Positions 23,801 to 34,021 of a stretch of 64,000 nucleotides of DNA are shown piece by piece. A program made the position numbers and the translations under genes. Each line of letters begins with the position of its first letter. The stretch's first letter is position 1. Location of the stretch: assembly GCF_963169125.1 (NCBI RefSeq), contig NC_084793.1, positions 40,481,578 through 40,545,577 of the forward strand. Direction: 5' to 3'. The DNA is from Humulus lupulus (taxonomy: Eukaryota > Streptophyta > Magnoliopsida > Rosales > Cannabaceae). A model generated the notes under the pieces. That model worked only from the letters and a program-made list of their open reading frames with translations, was not told the DNA's origin and made no database searches.

Positions 23801-24247
23801 TAAGTCTAATAAATTCAAAATTACTTAAAAACTTAATAAATTATAGCAAAAACTCAAGAATTCAGCAACAATTAGCACATAAAAAGTAGTAAAATAACTT
23901 TATTTTGTAGAGTTATCAGTTTGCTTGCCACAAGTGGGTAAGTGTAAAAGCTAAAATGTTGTCGTCTTTTCCTGTCAAATAATTTCTCTTAAACTTTTAA
24001 CTTGCCTGCCTTAGATTGATCATCCAATTCTCGATCAGAGATTCTTTCTTGACACCACTCACAAAATGAGGCTTAAGGATGAGTTTGGTAAGTAGTTTGT
24101 GAGTTTCATCATTTGTGGTAATCTGAAATAACTGAATCTAACCCATCTCTATTTTTACCAGAGATTGAACCTTGGACTTTCATGCAACACGTAGGAGAAG
24201 TTGTTATCATTCCTGCTGGATGTCCCTACCAGATTAAGAGCCCTAAG
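20815..24247 (+). pseudogene. Captured fragment of a JMJ25-type JmjC histone demethylase
   Basis: Pieces in order: a RING-like zinc-finger remnant KKRCHWCQRSGSRILKCLS..LDCIKEQ (about 20835-20930); LPKDIQKPDLGPCVYISYG..YDSYDM (21002-21130, then a GT splice site); an acidic linker (21660-21790); GAQWDVFRRQDVPKLIDYLKR (21840-21921); HPILDQRFFLDTTHKMRLKDEF (24015-24088); and EPWTFMQHVGEVVIIPAGCPYQIKSP (to 24247). Plant KDM3/JMJ25-like enzymes remove methyl groups from histone H3K9 in the nucleus. The exon with the iron-binding HxD is not found, one zinc ligand is lost (C to F), at least two stops lie in the linker, and a solo LTR splits an exon, so no working enzyme is encoded. Confidence 0.85.
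21922..23918 (-). mobile_element. Solo LTR (1,997 bp) inside the captured JmjC exon
   Basis: On the minus strand the unit begins TGATAACTCTACAAAATAAA and ends GGGATCAACA. GTTTG flanks it on both sides (21917-21921 and 23919-23923). A TATA box on the minus strand (GCCTATAAATAGAG, near 22836-22849) supports this orientation. The start wording is of the Athila/Tat kind, which is a family impression only. Removing the LTR and one GTTTG rejoins the JmjC exon in frame (..HSNEF then ACHKW, with a GT splice site after it). Confidence 0.85.
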
Positions 24248-24619
24248 GTCATTTTTGCAACAGTATTGACAGTCTGAATTAAGAAAGATATATGAAACAT
24301 TACTTTTATTCTCCATGAGTAAAGTTATATCTTAAAAGTTCCCTCCTGCTGCTTATAACTGACTAATATTTCCCCATTAAATGAGAGAATATGATTTAGA
24401 TTTTCTATTTTATATATTAATCTGCCTCAAGTTGGCTTGCATTATCTATAATATTTATGCATTCTTGTTCTGATTCTCTGACGTGCAGTTCTGGTTCATA
24501 CCATACCGTAATCAATTGTAATATTTACCTAAGACTCTGGGTAGATTGTTGGCCAAGAGCTCTTGATCTTGTGATTACTATGTTCTTCTTTGTTCTTTGA
24601 TTTTGTTTAAATCTATATT

Positions 24620-24860
24620 TGTTCTTGAGCGTTGCCATATATACATATATATATATATATAAATATCAAACAAGAAACAGAGTGGAAGGCTAGATCGGGA
24701 AAACATAGGTTGAGTCACTAAAAAGAGAAGAGTTGAAAAATCATTGATTGACTCCAAGCAATACCACTGTAAGTCACTCTACAAACTTTTACTTATTTCC
24801 TAAATATCTACACTCTTCCATGATTGAATACAACACACACACATACATATATATATACTA
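24620..24860 (+). repeat. TA/CA microsatellites between the captured fragments
   Basis: ATATATATA runs near 24640-24660 and ACACACACATACATATATATATA near 24832-24857. They lie in the spacer between the JmjC and RAD23 pieces. Confidence 0.7.
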
Positions 24861-25094
24861 GTGTTTAGGTTCCTCTGTACTCCAATATCTATGGAACTGC
24901 TTTATTATAATTACATTATTATATCAATTTAAATTTATTATTTTGTACGAGTTTGCTCAAACCGTGTACTATTTTTCTTCTATATGTGGTTTTTATTACA
25001 TGAAAAATAATATTTTTGAAAGGTTAATATTCTCCAAAGGTTTGTTGTAAGAGACATTCTTTGTTGATGACACTGTGAAGTTGACATAGATGTT

Positions 25095-25982
25095 ATGCAT
25101 CAGGGAATTCCTGAACAGGCAGATGTTCCACCAGTTGCCCAAGTTCCTGCTCAGGCAGCTGCAAACTCTCCAGCAATCATTCCTTCAGTGCAAGCATCAC
25201 AACCTGCTGCTACACCTGTTGTTGTCCCTAATGCAAATCCACTGGATCTCTTCTCACAGGTAGCTATTGTTCCACCTCTTAACTTTTGAATTCTTCCCTT
25301 AGATAGATGCTCCTTTGAAGTTTGAATTGTATTTTATGATCAGCTAATTAATAAAATATATTACTATTCTTGAATCAGGGCCTACCAAATGTGGATGCAA
25401 ATGCTGGTGCTAGCAATTTGGATTTTCTTCGAAACAGTCAACAGGTACTTGATTTTTTTTCCTTTTTTTTTTTCTCTGATCCATATGGAGCTTTACTCTT
25501 TTTTATTGCTGTAGTCATGGTTGAATTTTTTTTCTCTCTAACTTTCATTGTAGTTCCAAGCATTGCGAGCTATGATGCAATCAAACCCTCAAATTCAGCA
25601 GGTTAGGCTTCTCATAAAGATACAAAATGCCTGTTGATAGCTTGGTCATTTTGGTGGTAGACGGACACTAAGTAGTACTCATGCTACACTTATTGTTTTG
25701 CAGCCTATGCTTCAAGAGCTAGGGAAACAAAATCCACATCTTGTGCATCTCATACAAGAGCACTAGGCTGAATTTTTGCGCCTGATAAGTGAACCTGTCG
25801 AGGGAGGAGAAGGGTGAGATGAATGCAGTTTTTTTTTTATAATTTATCAGTTTTTGTTATCTACTTGACACATGCTAATTTTTCATTTTTATTATACAAT
25901 CAGGAACGTTCTGAGCCTGATGGCTTCAGCCATGCCACAGGCTGTGACTGTAACTCCTGAGGAGCGAGCAACCATTGAATGT
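25095..25982 (+). pseudogene. RAD23: Captured fragment of a RAD23 ubiquitin-receptor gene
   Basis: Five exons with GT..AG borders: to 25259, 25379-25444, 25554-25601, 25704-25813 and 25904-25982. They give GIPEQADVPPVAQVPAQ, a Pro/Ala linker, then [74 protein letters not shown]. This is the linker and XPC-binding domain of plant RAD23, which carries ubiquitylated proteins to the proteasome and helps DNA repair. The N-terminal ubiquitin-like domain, the first UBA and the last UBA are missing. A TAG replaces a Gln codon right after IQEH. The ATG at 25095 is not a genuine start. Confidence 0.9.
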
Positions 25983-26639
25983 GTATGTTTCTAATCTTTG
26001 TTTAACCTCTGTGTAGTCCCTCTCATGTTTGTGCTTTTATCCAAGAGCCAAGGTGGCTACTCAAGAACATTTATTGCATTTTTTTTATTCTTAAACATAT
26101 AATTTAGAAGGTTGAAACCTTTACTGCACTGTTTTATAGTTAATTTTACTATAATGTTTCAGTCAGTTCTATGTATCAACAACCATTCAGATCAATCACA
26201 TTTTAGGACCAAAATAAATAAATAAATAGCCAATTGAACAGAGGGAAAAGCTCTAGTGATGGTTAAAAATATAGAAGTGGTTGTTAGACAAAATAATGCG
26301 AAAGACTTGGCACTTGATCATGCTATACATCTGTTGCTCACTGGTATGTTTGCCAAGTATTTGTGTATTGGTTCTGGTTCAGTTTTCTCACCACAATCAC
26401 TTGAGTAGACAATGAGGGACTGCTTTTGAGACACCATAATCATAAAATCTTGGAACTCTGCTTTTTCATTCATTTACACTTGTCCATATAATAAAAACAT
26501 ACGTATATATACCCATCTACATTTGAATTTACAGAAACAAAAGGAAGGCATTGCATGCGCTATTATAAACCAACATGTATCTGGGGTCTGTAAAGATATG
26601 TAGGTGGAAGGGCTGCTTTGAGTCTCGCAGGGACAATGC

Positions 26640-27488
26640 TTGGATTTTACCCTGTTAGAGTACAGCCCTTGGGGTATGTTCATTTCTTCATTTATTGATT
26701 CTTTATGTTATTTTTCTTCTATTTCTTATTTTAAAGTGTTATTTGTTTCATTTGGAAAAACAGGGGAGCCAGTATTTCTGGGTTTTCAGCACTACATTTT
26801 GGCCCTTGGAACTACAGTGATGATCCCTTCTTTCCTTATTCCTTACATGGGTGGTACTGATGTGAGTTCATTTTTCATAAAAGAACAATATTTCTTTTTA
26901 AGCAAGAAATTAATATAGTTTGTGAGCGGATCCTTTAATGTTTCCTCATACTAATTTTGCTCATCCTCTTTTCTTTACTAAAGTGATAAAGTCAAGTTTT
27001 TGGAGTTGTTTATGTATCAAAGTTGAAACTTTGTTAATGATTTTATGAACTATCTTTGAAAAATAAAATTTCATCAGGGTGATAAAGTCATAGTAGTACA
27101 GACTCTACTGTTTGTTGAAGGAATTAACACACTTCTTCAAACTCTCTTTGGAACCAGACTGCCTACTGTTATTGGAGGGTCTTATGCATTCATGGTCCCT
27201 ATTATATCTATCATTCATGATTCATCATTGGCTAGTATTGAGGACCCTCATATCGTAAGTGCAACCCTTCTATTCTTGAATAAGGCATTTCCTTTTCCTT
27301 GATATCACTAAAGCATTCTTTTATGGTATGACTTCTTTGTTATCTATGTGTTGTAAGGAAGCTTACTTTTCTTGTACATTTTTCTAGAGATTTCTCAACA
27401 CCATGAGAGCAGTCCAAGGTGCTTTGATAGTAGCATCAAGCATTCAGATTATCATTGGATACAGTCAAATATGGGCCATCTGTTCCTG
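26640..27488 (+). pseudogene. Captured fragment of a nucleobase-ascorbate transporter gene
   Basis: Exons at about 26640-26673, 26764-26861, 27078-27254 and 27388-27488 with GT..AG borders. They read LLEYSPWG, EPVFLGFQHYILALGTTVMIPSFLIP, GDKVIVVQTLLFVEGINTLLQTLFGTRLPTVIGGSYAFMVP and RFLNTMRAVQGALIVASSIQIIIGYSQIWAIC. These are the first three to four membrane helices of the plant NAT family, which moves uracil- or xanthine-like bases across membranes. The rest of the protein (more than two thirds) is absent. It follows the RAD23 piece on the same strand. Confidence 0.88.
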
Positions 27489-28799
27489 GTAAGATTTATC
27501 TTTCTTGGAATTAGAGGTAGTTGATTCAGGTATAATGCTGAAACCTGAAAACAACAGTATCATAGCTTGTGATTCTTGCTATTCAAATGGTTCTTTAGAG
27601 GGAATAAAAATTGGATGGTTCCTATTCCAAGGGGGAAAACAATGATTCCTTTGTTTTTAAGTGTGAAGTGCAGTACCAATCTTTCAAAATCCTAATATTT
27701 CTATGAAATTTATGGTATTGAACTTGGTTTGGTCACATTTTTAGTCTTACAGAACCATTTTCTCTAGTTCAGACATGATATGGACTAGTCCTTTATGAAT
27801 GCTGAATGGACATTTGACCATATGGTCCCCATGCATTTTTCTGTTGAAATATGTTTTACTGTACATTGGCTTTAAGGTCTGTTAACTATTTTTTGCACTT
27901 TGGAATTGGCACAAATGGGAATCTTCAATTTGTTGTGTTTTGATTATTTAAAAAATTTCCAAGAGTTTCTTTTCTTGATAGGCTTGTTTGATTTTTCTAT
28001 AAATTTTTTGGTTTACCTTGTTCTTTCTATTGATATTTTTTTTCTTTATGCTCTAGGCGGTGTGTTTTTCTTTAATGGGCATTGGCAGCTCATTTCATGT
28101 TCAAGAAACTGCTGTGAGTGGGCAATTGGAGAGTCGAGTGTGGTGAATACTGTTCTTTTCCTGTATACTGTGTTATGTTTGGGATCATTTGGGACATGTT
28201 ACTTTCTGATTCTTTTGAGGTCTGCGCGTAAAAGCCTCAACTTATATGTTTGCATACATTTGTTGAAAACATCAGGTTCTGGTCTTCGGGTACTGTGTGA
28301 CTTCAGGCCATCAACTACAGAGGTTAACATAACAATAAAGCTTTAACTTGTGTTGCTTCTCTCGACAGTGGAGTTTTGTTGTCTCAGTTCACGTTTTGGT
28401 GGCATGATAGACATGGAATCTGTCGAGGACGTGGCTAATATTTCTAATGTGTCTGGGATTACTACCCATTCTTTGCAATTGTACAGTCATTGCTGACCAC
28501 TGGACCGTCTCCCTGCAATTGTACAATCATTGCAACTGTTGTTTTTTAATTTGGCAAATACTAGGAGCTTAGGCATATATGCACTGTCATGGGAGAATAT
28601 TTTGTGCTGAAAGTAGTAACTTTTCAATATGTTGAATATTTAAGACTACTTGAATACTTAGAGAACATTTTGTTGTTGATGATAGTGTTGAATGTTTTAA
28701 ACTAATTTGTGGATTGTTAATACAATGTTGAATGTTTTTACTTTTTGTTATTTGAAAATCAAGTTCATTTGATGATGCTAGTATATATTAGAAAGCAAA
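27489..28799 (+). other. Unassigned part of the inner CACTA
   Basis: A 148-codon open frame at 27900-28346 contains a CFDYLKNFQ phrase similar to a later NAT segment, but the rest is Phe/Leu-rich and unlike that family. It could be decayed intron and exon of the same transporter gene. Nothing else is recognised. Confidence 0.35.
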
Positions 28800-29268
28800 T
28801 TTTAATTATATAAAAAAATTTAAAATATAATAGAATAAATTAGTGTTATATAAATGAATATATAATGAGAATTTAAACTTATCTAAATATTAAAATAATA
28901 CGAAAATTGTGTTATAATATCTATTACAATAACACTTTTTATGTAAAGAATTTTGTTATGCAAACTTCATTATATAACACAAATAATGTGTTATACTAAA
29001 GTGTAGTATAACACAAATTTATAAGTATTGAAATGTGTTATATAATTGACTATAAATAATATAATTAAACACTTATCTATTTATTAAAATAACACAGAAA
29101 GTGTGTTATCGTTGACAATATAATAACACATCTGTATAACAATGATAAAGTGTTATGTAAAGTACTCTGACCTACGATAACATAGTCGGTCTTAACACAT
29201 CAAAAAGTGTTATGGTATGTTTTGATAACACATTTTTGGTGTTATTAAAAGCATTTTTTCTTGTAGTG
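28800..29268. repeat. Right subterminal repeats of the inner CACTA
   Basis: Around a dozen GTGTTAT / ATAACAC motifs in both orientations, the last within 30 bases of the TAGTG end. The left end has one motif at the same distance (20156-20162) and few others. Confidence 0.75.
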
Positions 29269-29321
29269 GAATAAGATATCGAAATTCATGTGCTGGGATG
29301 ATAACCATAAGCCCCTAGTTT

Positions 29322-29363
29322 AAAGTAACCTTATCATGCCTCTTGACTTAATAAGGTTACTTT
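29322..29363. repeat. Hairpin: 13-bp perfect stem, 16-base loop
   Basis: AAAGTAACCTTAT at 29322-29334 pairs with ATAAGGTTACTTT at 29351-29363. Three of the four next outer bases also pair. It lies in the outer CACTA just beyond the inner element. Confidence 0.8.
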
Positions 29364-29849
29364 GAACTACAATACTTATGGATATCGTCAAAATTCAAGG
29401 CAAGCTGTTAAAATATGCATTGAATCTGTAACCTAGCTCTAACTCCGTAATTTTGAAAAATCGTTGAAGCTAATAAAACTTCGTCCCCTATGCCTGTGGA
29501 TGTAGCTAACATATTGTTAGTGAACCACGCAAATATTTAATACATAAGAAATTTCAATATTTTAAATAATTACTTAGGTGAAATTTATATTTTTAGTTGT
29601 ATAAACACTTTAGATGTCTATGCGGTACTTATCTTTTATTTATGTATGAATGTGTATATATATGTACACTAAGTCTATATAGTTTGTGAATTTTATTTAA
29701 TTTTAAGTTTATTGGAATGTTCAAATATATTTATTAATATTAAAATAATTACAAATTAAAATTAAAAAAATAATTATTAAAAATATTTTATAAAATCCAA
29801 AATAATAATACAAATAAAATAAATATATTTTTTAGGAAAAAATACATTT

Positions 29850-30156
29850 AGCTTCTGTTATTATGTAATAACCGAAGTTAAAGTGTATCATTTAACTTCA
29901 GTTTTTACATAATTACCCTTTAACTCTGATTATTACATAATAATTAAAGTTAAAGGGTACCCTTTAACTTCAGTTTTTACATAATTATCTTTTAACTCTC
30001 ATTATTACATAATAACCGAAGTTAAAGAGTACCATTTAACTTCGATTTTTAAATACTTTTAACTTCTCTCTCAGATTAATCTCGGTTAATATTTCTGCGA
30101 GATCCGAAGAATAACAAGCGAAAAAATCGAAGTCTAAACATATTTTTGTAGTAGTG
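29850..30156. repeat. Right subterminal repeats of the outer CACTA
   Basis: TTAACTTCAGTTTTTACATAA and CCGAAGTTAAAG units alternate at close spacing up to the right terminus, mirroring 18515-18770. Confidence 0.85.
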
Positions 30157-30159
30157 TAA

Positions 30160-32187
30160 TGAAGCTAAGAGGTGGGTAGCTATGGTGCTTTGGTAATTTT
30201 CCTATAATAAAAACTAAGTAGTTTTTTTGCAAATATCCATTTGTTTAATTTAAATTACATAAACTACGTAAAACTATTATGTGTAAGAAAATGTTGATTT
30301 GGAGTAAACTTTCACCATTATAAGATCAAGCCAGTGGATGTTTGTTGCTTTTTTTTCTTCTATTTTTTCGTTGTTAGCGTTATTATGCACCCAAAATATG
30401 TGCATTCAAAATATGCACCCAAATATTACACACAGTGACGTATCACTGTTTTTTAAAATAGTGGATCCCAATTTTAATAAATGTGACTGGCTAGGCCAAA
30501 CTGTCATATCACTGTTTGTAATATTTGAATGTATATTTTGAGTGCACATATTATTACTTACTCGTAAGGGGATGCTATTGCTGAGGGATTAAATCCCCAA
30601 GACCTCATTAAATAGGAGAGGTATAGTTCCACTTGGGCTAAGTTTATGTCCATGCGTATGTGATACATCGACCTATCTATGGGCTTGAAAAAGAATACTA
30701 CAACAATTATTTTCCTATGGGCCCCACCACAAAATAGTCCACCAACGTTTACCCACCAATTTTTTTTTTAAATAACAGTTCCACCAATAGTAAATAAATT
30801 AATTCTCAATAAATTTTTTGGAATAGTAAAAATCAATTTGAACCAAAAAGACAAATAATTATTTCATCACTGTTATAAATTATGAACAACTAGGTAACAT
30901 ATATAATTCTATTTCTACCCCTAAACTCCAAATAATTTATTTGTTTAGTTTTAATTGTTATTTATAACGTCGGCTCCAACCCCAACCCTAACCCGTTACA
31001 ATGTTGGTGCCCCAAACCTAACCCTAATTTTACAATGTCGGTCCCAACCTTAACCCTAACTTTAACCCTATTTTGTTGTCGTTGGAGTGGATACCAAAAT
31101 CTAATATAATTTACAAATATTAACTTTAATTTATTTCTATAAAGCTAATAATTAATATAATACAATAAGATTATTCATCAAGCATAGTACAACTTTATAT
31201 AATATTTTAATATAATTTAAAATTAATCATAATAATGTATACACAATTACTAATATTCCACACAATACAACAATGCAATTTCCTATAAAATCACAAAAAA
31301 ATTATAAACATTTAGCTCTAAATTTAATGGTACGGCTTATTAATTATGAAAAATAAATAGCATTTGTCAAGTTAATCCGACTTAAATCCATATAGATATA
31401 GTTCCTTAGCACAACTGCCTAAATTTAAATGAATTAACAACTTCTCTAAACATGTTCCTTGCCCGCTAGCTAGTGGCATCAACTCCATGACTGCCAAAAA
31501 TCTTTTTTGTTTTGTATTTTTGTTTTGGTGGGTCTCTTAATCAGCATATATGCATAGTGTGTCTCTTCTCGTCTCTGTTCTGTATAGTGTAAAAAAGTTG
31601 CAAAAGCCACAAACTCTGACAGTCCTTCGGTAAAAAGACATTCTCTCTTTATATATATTGTTTTTGCATATCCGTGACTCACTCACCATTTAAGTTGACT
31701 CACTATTGAAAGACCTTCTTCCGTATATATATATATGTATCATTCTGACAATTTTTATTTCTTTTCTCCTTCTACTTAGATGTTACATCTCATATATCTA
31801 TCTGCTATGAACAACTGACTTGCCTTTGTTAACTTTCAAGAGAATATTTTATAGGCCTATTACTATATAGACATAGTACATACATGATATGCCCTCTGTT
31901 TGATATATTATTGAGTCCCTAAGCTAACATGAAAAAGTGTCTTTAAAGAATTCTATATATGGCGCAAAACTCCAAAGTTGGTCATGTTTGGTCTGCCAGC
32001 TATCAGTAGAAGACAACTACTAATGGGGTATATGATTGGAAACTAGACTATTCGGGATACTGTCGAAAACTATTACATAAACAAAAAAAAAAGCAATTTT
32101 TAAAAGTTCAATAATGGAGAAATATATCTCCTAAGTCGTATACGCATTAATAATGAAGACGACAAATGGCAAATTAGAAAGACATCC
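30160..32187. other. AT-rich intergenic stretch
   Basis: No gene is recognised. At 30975-31070 there are several CCCTAAC words that resemble telomere-type repeats but are irregular and interrupted. The few short open frames (for example on the minus strand at 31479-31682) show no family resemblance. Confidence 0.55.
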
Positions 32188-32749
32188 TTTGGATAGGGAA
32201 ATTTGAGATTTTATACTTAATGAATGGTCCTAATTCAAAAAATACCCAAAATACCCCTGATACAACTCCCCTCTCCTACCAAGTTTGATTCTCACTCTCT
32301 CAGTTCATCTCCCCCTCCTGACTCACGAAAACCCAACGAAAATCACCCTCGCTGTCGAAGCCTCAGTCTCGCCATTGTGTTACCTCTATTTCTCCCTCTT
32401 GTCATCCCTCGTCTCTTAATCTCGCATAAAAAACCAAGGCTAAAGTCGAGTAGTTACCGCTCAGTTTCTCTCACGACTCTCAATCTCTACCAAAACCTAG
32501 GGCCTCCGTGTTCGAGTTTCTCCCTCTCGACGAGCTTTGTCCCTCTCGTTTGACATTACAAAGGTAATCTCTTATTTTTTATTTCATTCAATTTATGTTT
32601 GTAGGGTTAGATTTTAGAATTGTTTGTATGTTTGTATCTGATTTTGGGTTTGAATCTGGTTGGTTAATGTATGGATTAGTGTGGGTATGTTGAGAGTGAA
32701 CTCTGGGGATTTTTGTGGGTTTGGTAAGGTTGCTCAATGGTGGTTCGAA

Positions 32750-33160
32750 GGTGTTTCGATGCATGCTCAATAAGCTCGATAGTTTAGGCCATTAAGGGTT
32801 CTAGGTTTAGGCTCGATGGAGTTCGATGCATGCTCGATTGGGTTCGATAGGGTAGGCCATTTGGGGTTCCAAGTTTATGCTTCTGTGGGTTTGATGTATG
32901 CTCGATGGGGGTTTGATGACTTAGGCATTAAGGGTTCTAGGTTTAGGCCCAATGGGGTTCGATGCATGCTCGATAGGTTAGGTCTTTTGGGGTTCCAGGT
33001 TTATGCTTCTGTGGGTTTCGATGCATGCTCGATGGGGTTTCGATGCATGCTCGATTGGGTTCAACAAGGTAGGCCCATTAGGGGTTCCAGTTTTAAGATT
33101 GAGGGATTTGATGCATTCTCAATGGGGGTTCGATGCATGCTTGATGGGTTGGGTATTTTG
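32750..33160 (+). repeat. TCGATGCATGCTCGAT repeat array, forward arm
   Basis: About eight copies of a word close to TTCGATGCATGCTCGATGGG, spaced 20-70 bases apart, with a co-repeated GGGTTCCAGGTTTATGCTTC. The core GATGCATGCTC is nearly its own complement. Confidence 0.75.
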
Positions 33161-33274
33161 TTGAGTTCGATGGAGTTCGATAGTGGTTTGATGGGGCAGG
33201 ACTTTTGATGGAAATGTCCACTTTTCCTTCATTGAGTAAACATTGAGATGCATGAAAACATGCAAAATCACACT

Positions 33275-33525
33275 ACCATCGAGCTTATATCGAGCAGGCA
33301 TAGAGTAACAATCGAGCATGTATGAAATCATGAGAATGCACATGACCATCCAGCCAACATTGAGCAGGCATCGAGTAACCATTGAGCATGCATGAAATTG
33401 TGAGAATACACATTACCATCGAGCTTGCATCGAGCAAGAATCAAGTAACCATCGAGCATGCATGTAACCATACAAAATTAATGTGCCATCGAGCAGGCCT
33501 CGAGCAACCATCGAGCATAACTCAT
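33275..33525 (+). repeat. 70-bp tandem repeat, reverse arm
   Basis: Units starting ACCATCGAGC at 33275, 33345, 33415 and about 33485 repeat every 70 bases. Each holds ATCGAGCATGCATGAAA, the complement of the word in the forward arm, so the two arrays can fold on each other. Confidence 0.8.
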
Positions 33526-33838
33526 ACCTAGAAAAAGTGAAGAAAACGCAGATTGACAAAAATTATAAAAAAAAACTAAAAATATGTGCAAATATTACTC
33601 AGATTTGTTCGAAATGCCTAAAAAAATTAAATGGAACATCACTAATCCAAGTATTTAAGAAAAAATTGCTTACCCATAACTTTTTACTCCAAGATTCCTC
33701 AAAATTTACTTTTGAAATCGTCTCTATCTCTACAAATACACAAACTTAGGAGGAGCTCGATTGTTGGTAGTGCCAAGGCTGTCGACCGTGGTGCTCTTAG
33801 CAGTGCCGTGAGGTGAGGTGAGTGAGAGAGAGTGAACC

Positions 33839-33840
<2 letters not shown>

Positions 33841-33883
<43 letters not shown>
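33841..33883 (+). repeat. GA microsatellite
   Basis: Uninterrupted (GA)21 run near the right end of the Mutator-like element. Confidence 0.95.
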
Positions 33884-33886
<3 letters not shown>

Positions 33887-34021
33887 AATGAGAAGAGGGT
33901 AGGGGGCATTTTGGGTATTGTAAAAAAATTTGGCATTTTTTTGAAATGATTAAAGAGCCTAGTATTTTTTTGACTTAATACCCCTCATTAAGCGTAAAAA
34001 CTAAAATTTCATTTTGGTTAA

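Larger units (their letters stand above)
20133..29268. mobile_element. Inner CACTA element carrying three captured gene fragments
   Basis: The left end CACTACACCAAATACC and the complement of the right end, CACTACAAGAAAAAAT, agree at the outermost seven bases. They agree again at CTTT and at ATAACAC, 24-30 bases in (22 of 30 overall). GAA flanks both sides (20130-20132 and 29269-29271). ATAACAC/GTGTTAT motifs are repeated at 28800-29260. The element lies wholly inside the 18503-30156 element. It holds no transposase but has exon-intron pieces of a JmjC demethylase, RAD23 and a nucleobase transporter, all on the plus strand. The pieces keep introns, so they were taken up as DNA, not by reverse transcription. 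Confidence 0.85.
18503..30156. mobile_element. Outer CACTA element with TAA target duplication
   Basis: The element begins CACTACTACAAAAATA at 18503 and ends with the exact complement, TATTTTTGTAGTAGTG, at 30156. The similarity continues inwards (TTTAACTTCGATTTTT against TTAGACTTCGATTTTT). Three bases, TAA, flank both sides (18500-18502 and 30157-30159), the 3-bp duplication expected of the superfamily. Without the nested element at 20133-29268 it is about 2.5 kb. I see no transposase in it, so it is non-autonomous and would need an enzyme from elsewhere. The span given includes the nested element. Confidence 0.92.
32197..34012. mobile_element. Probable non-autonomous Mutator-like element
   Basis: The left end (GAAATTTGAGATTTTATACTT..) and the complement of the right end (GAAATTTTAGTTTTTACGCTT..) agree at roughly 38 of 49 bases. 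A further shared patch, AATACCCAAAATRCCCC, lies deeper in. Flanks TTTGGATAG (32188-32196) and TTTGGTTAA (34013-34021) match at seven of nine, as expected for an old 9-bp duplication. Inside are a CT-rich leader-like part, a possible splice donor after 32560, and the repeat arrays listed separately. There is no transposase. Confidence 0.6.

Noticed and set aside
28075..28346. A fourth captured gene fragment after the transporter
   Set aside because: The open frame is Phe/Leu-rich and I could not match any family with confidence; it is listed only as unassigned.
30970..31075. CCCTAA-rich patch as an interstitial telomere
   Set aside because: The words are irregular and interrupted by unrelated bases (TTACAATGTCGG), with no run of the plant unit CCCTAAA.
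31479..31682. 67-codon minus-strand frame
   Set aside because: No recognisable motif, AT-rich surroundings, no splice or promoter support.
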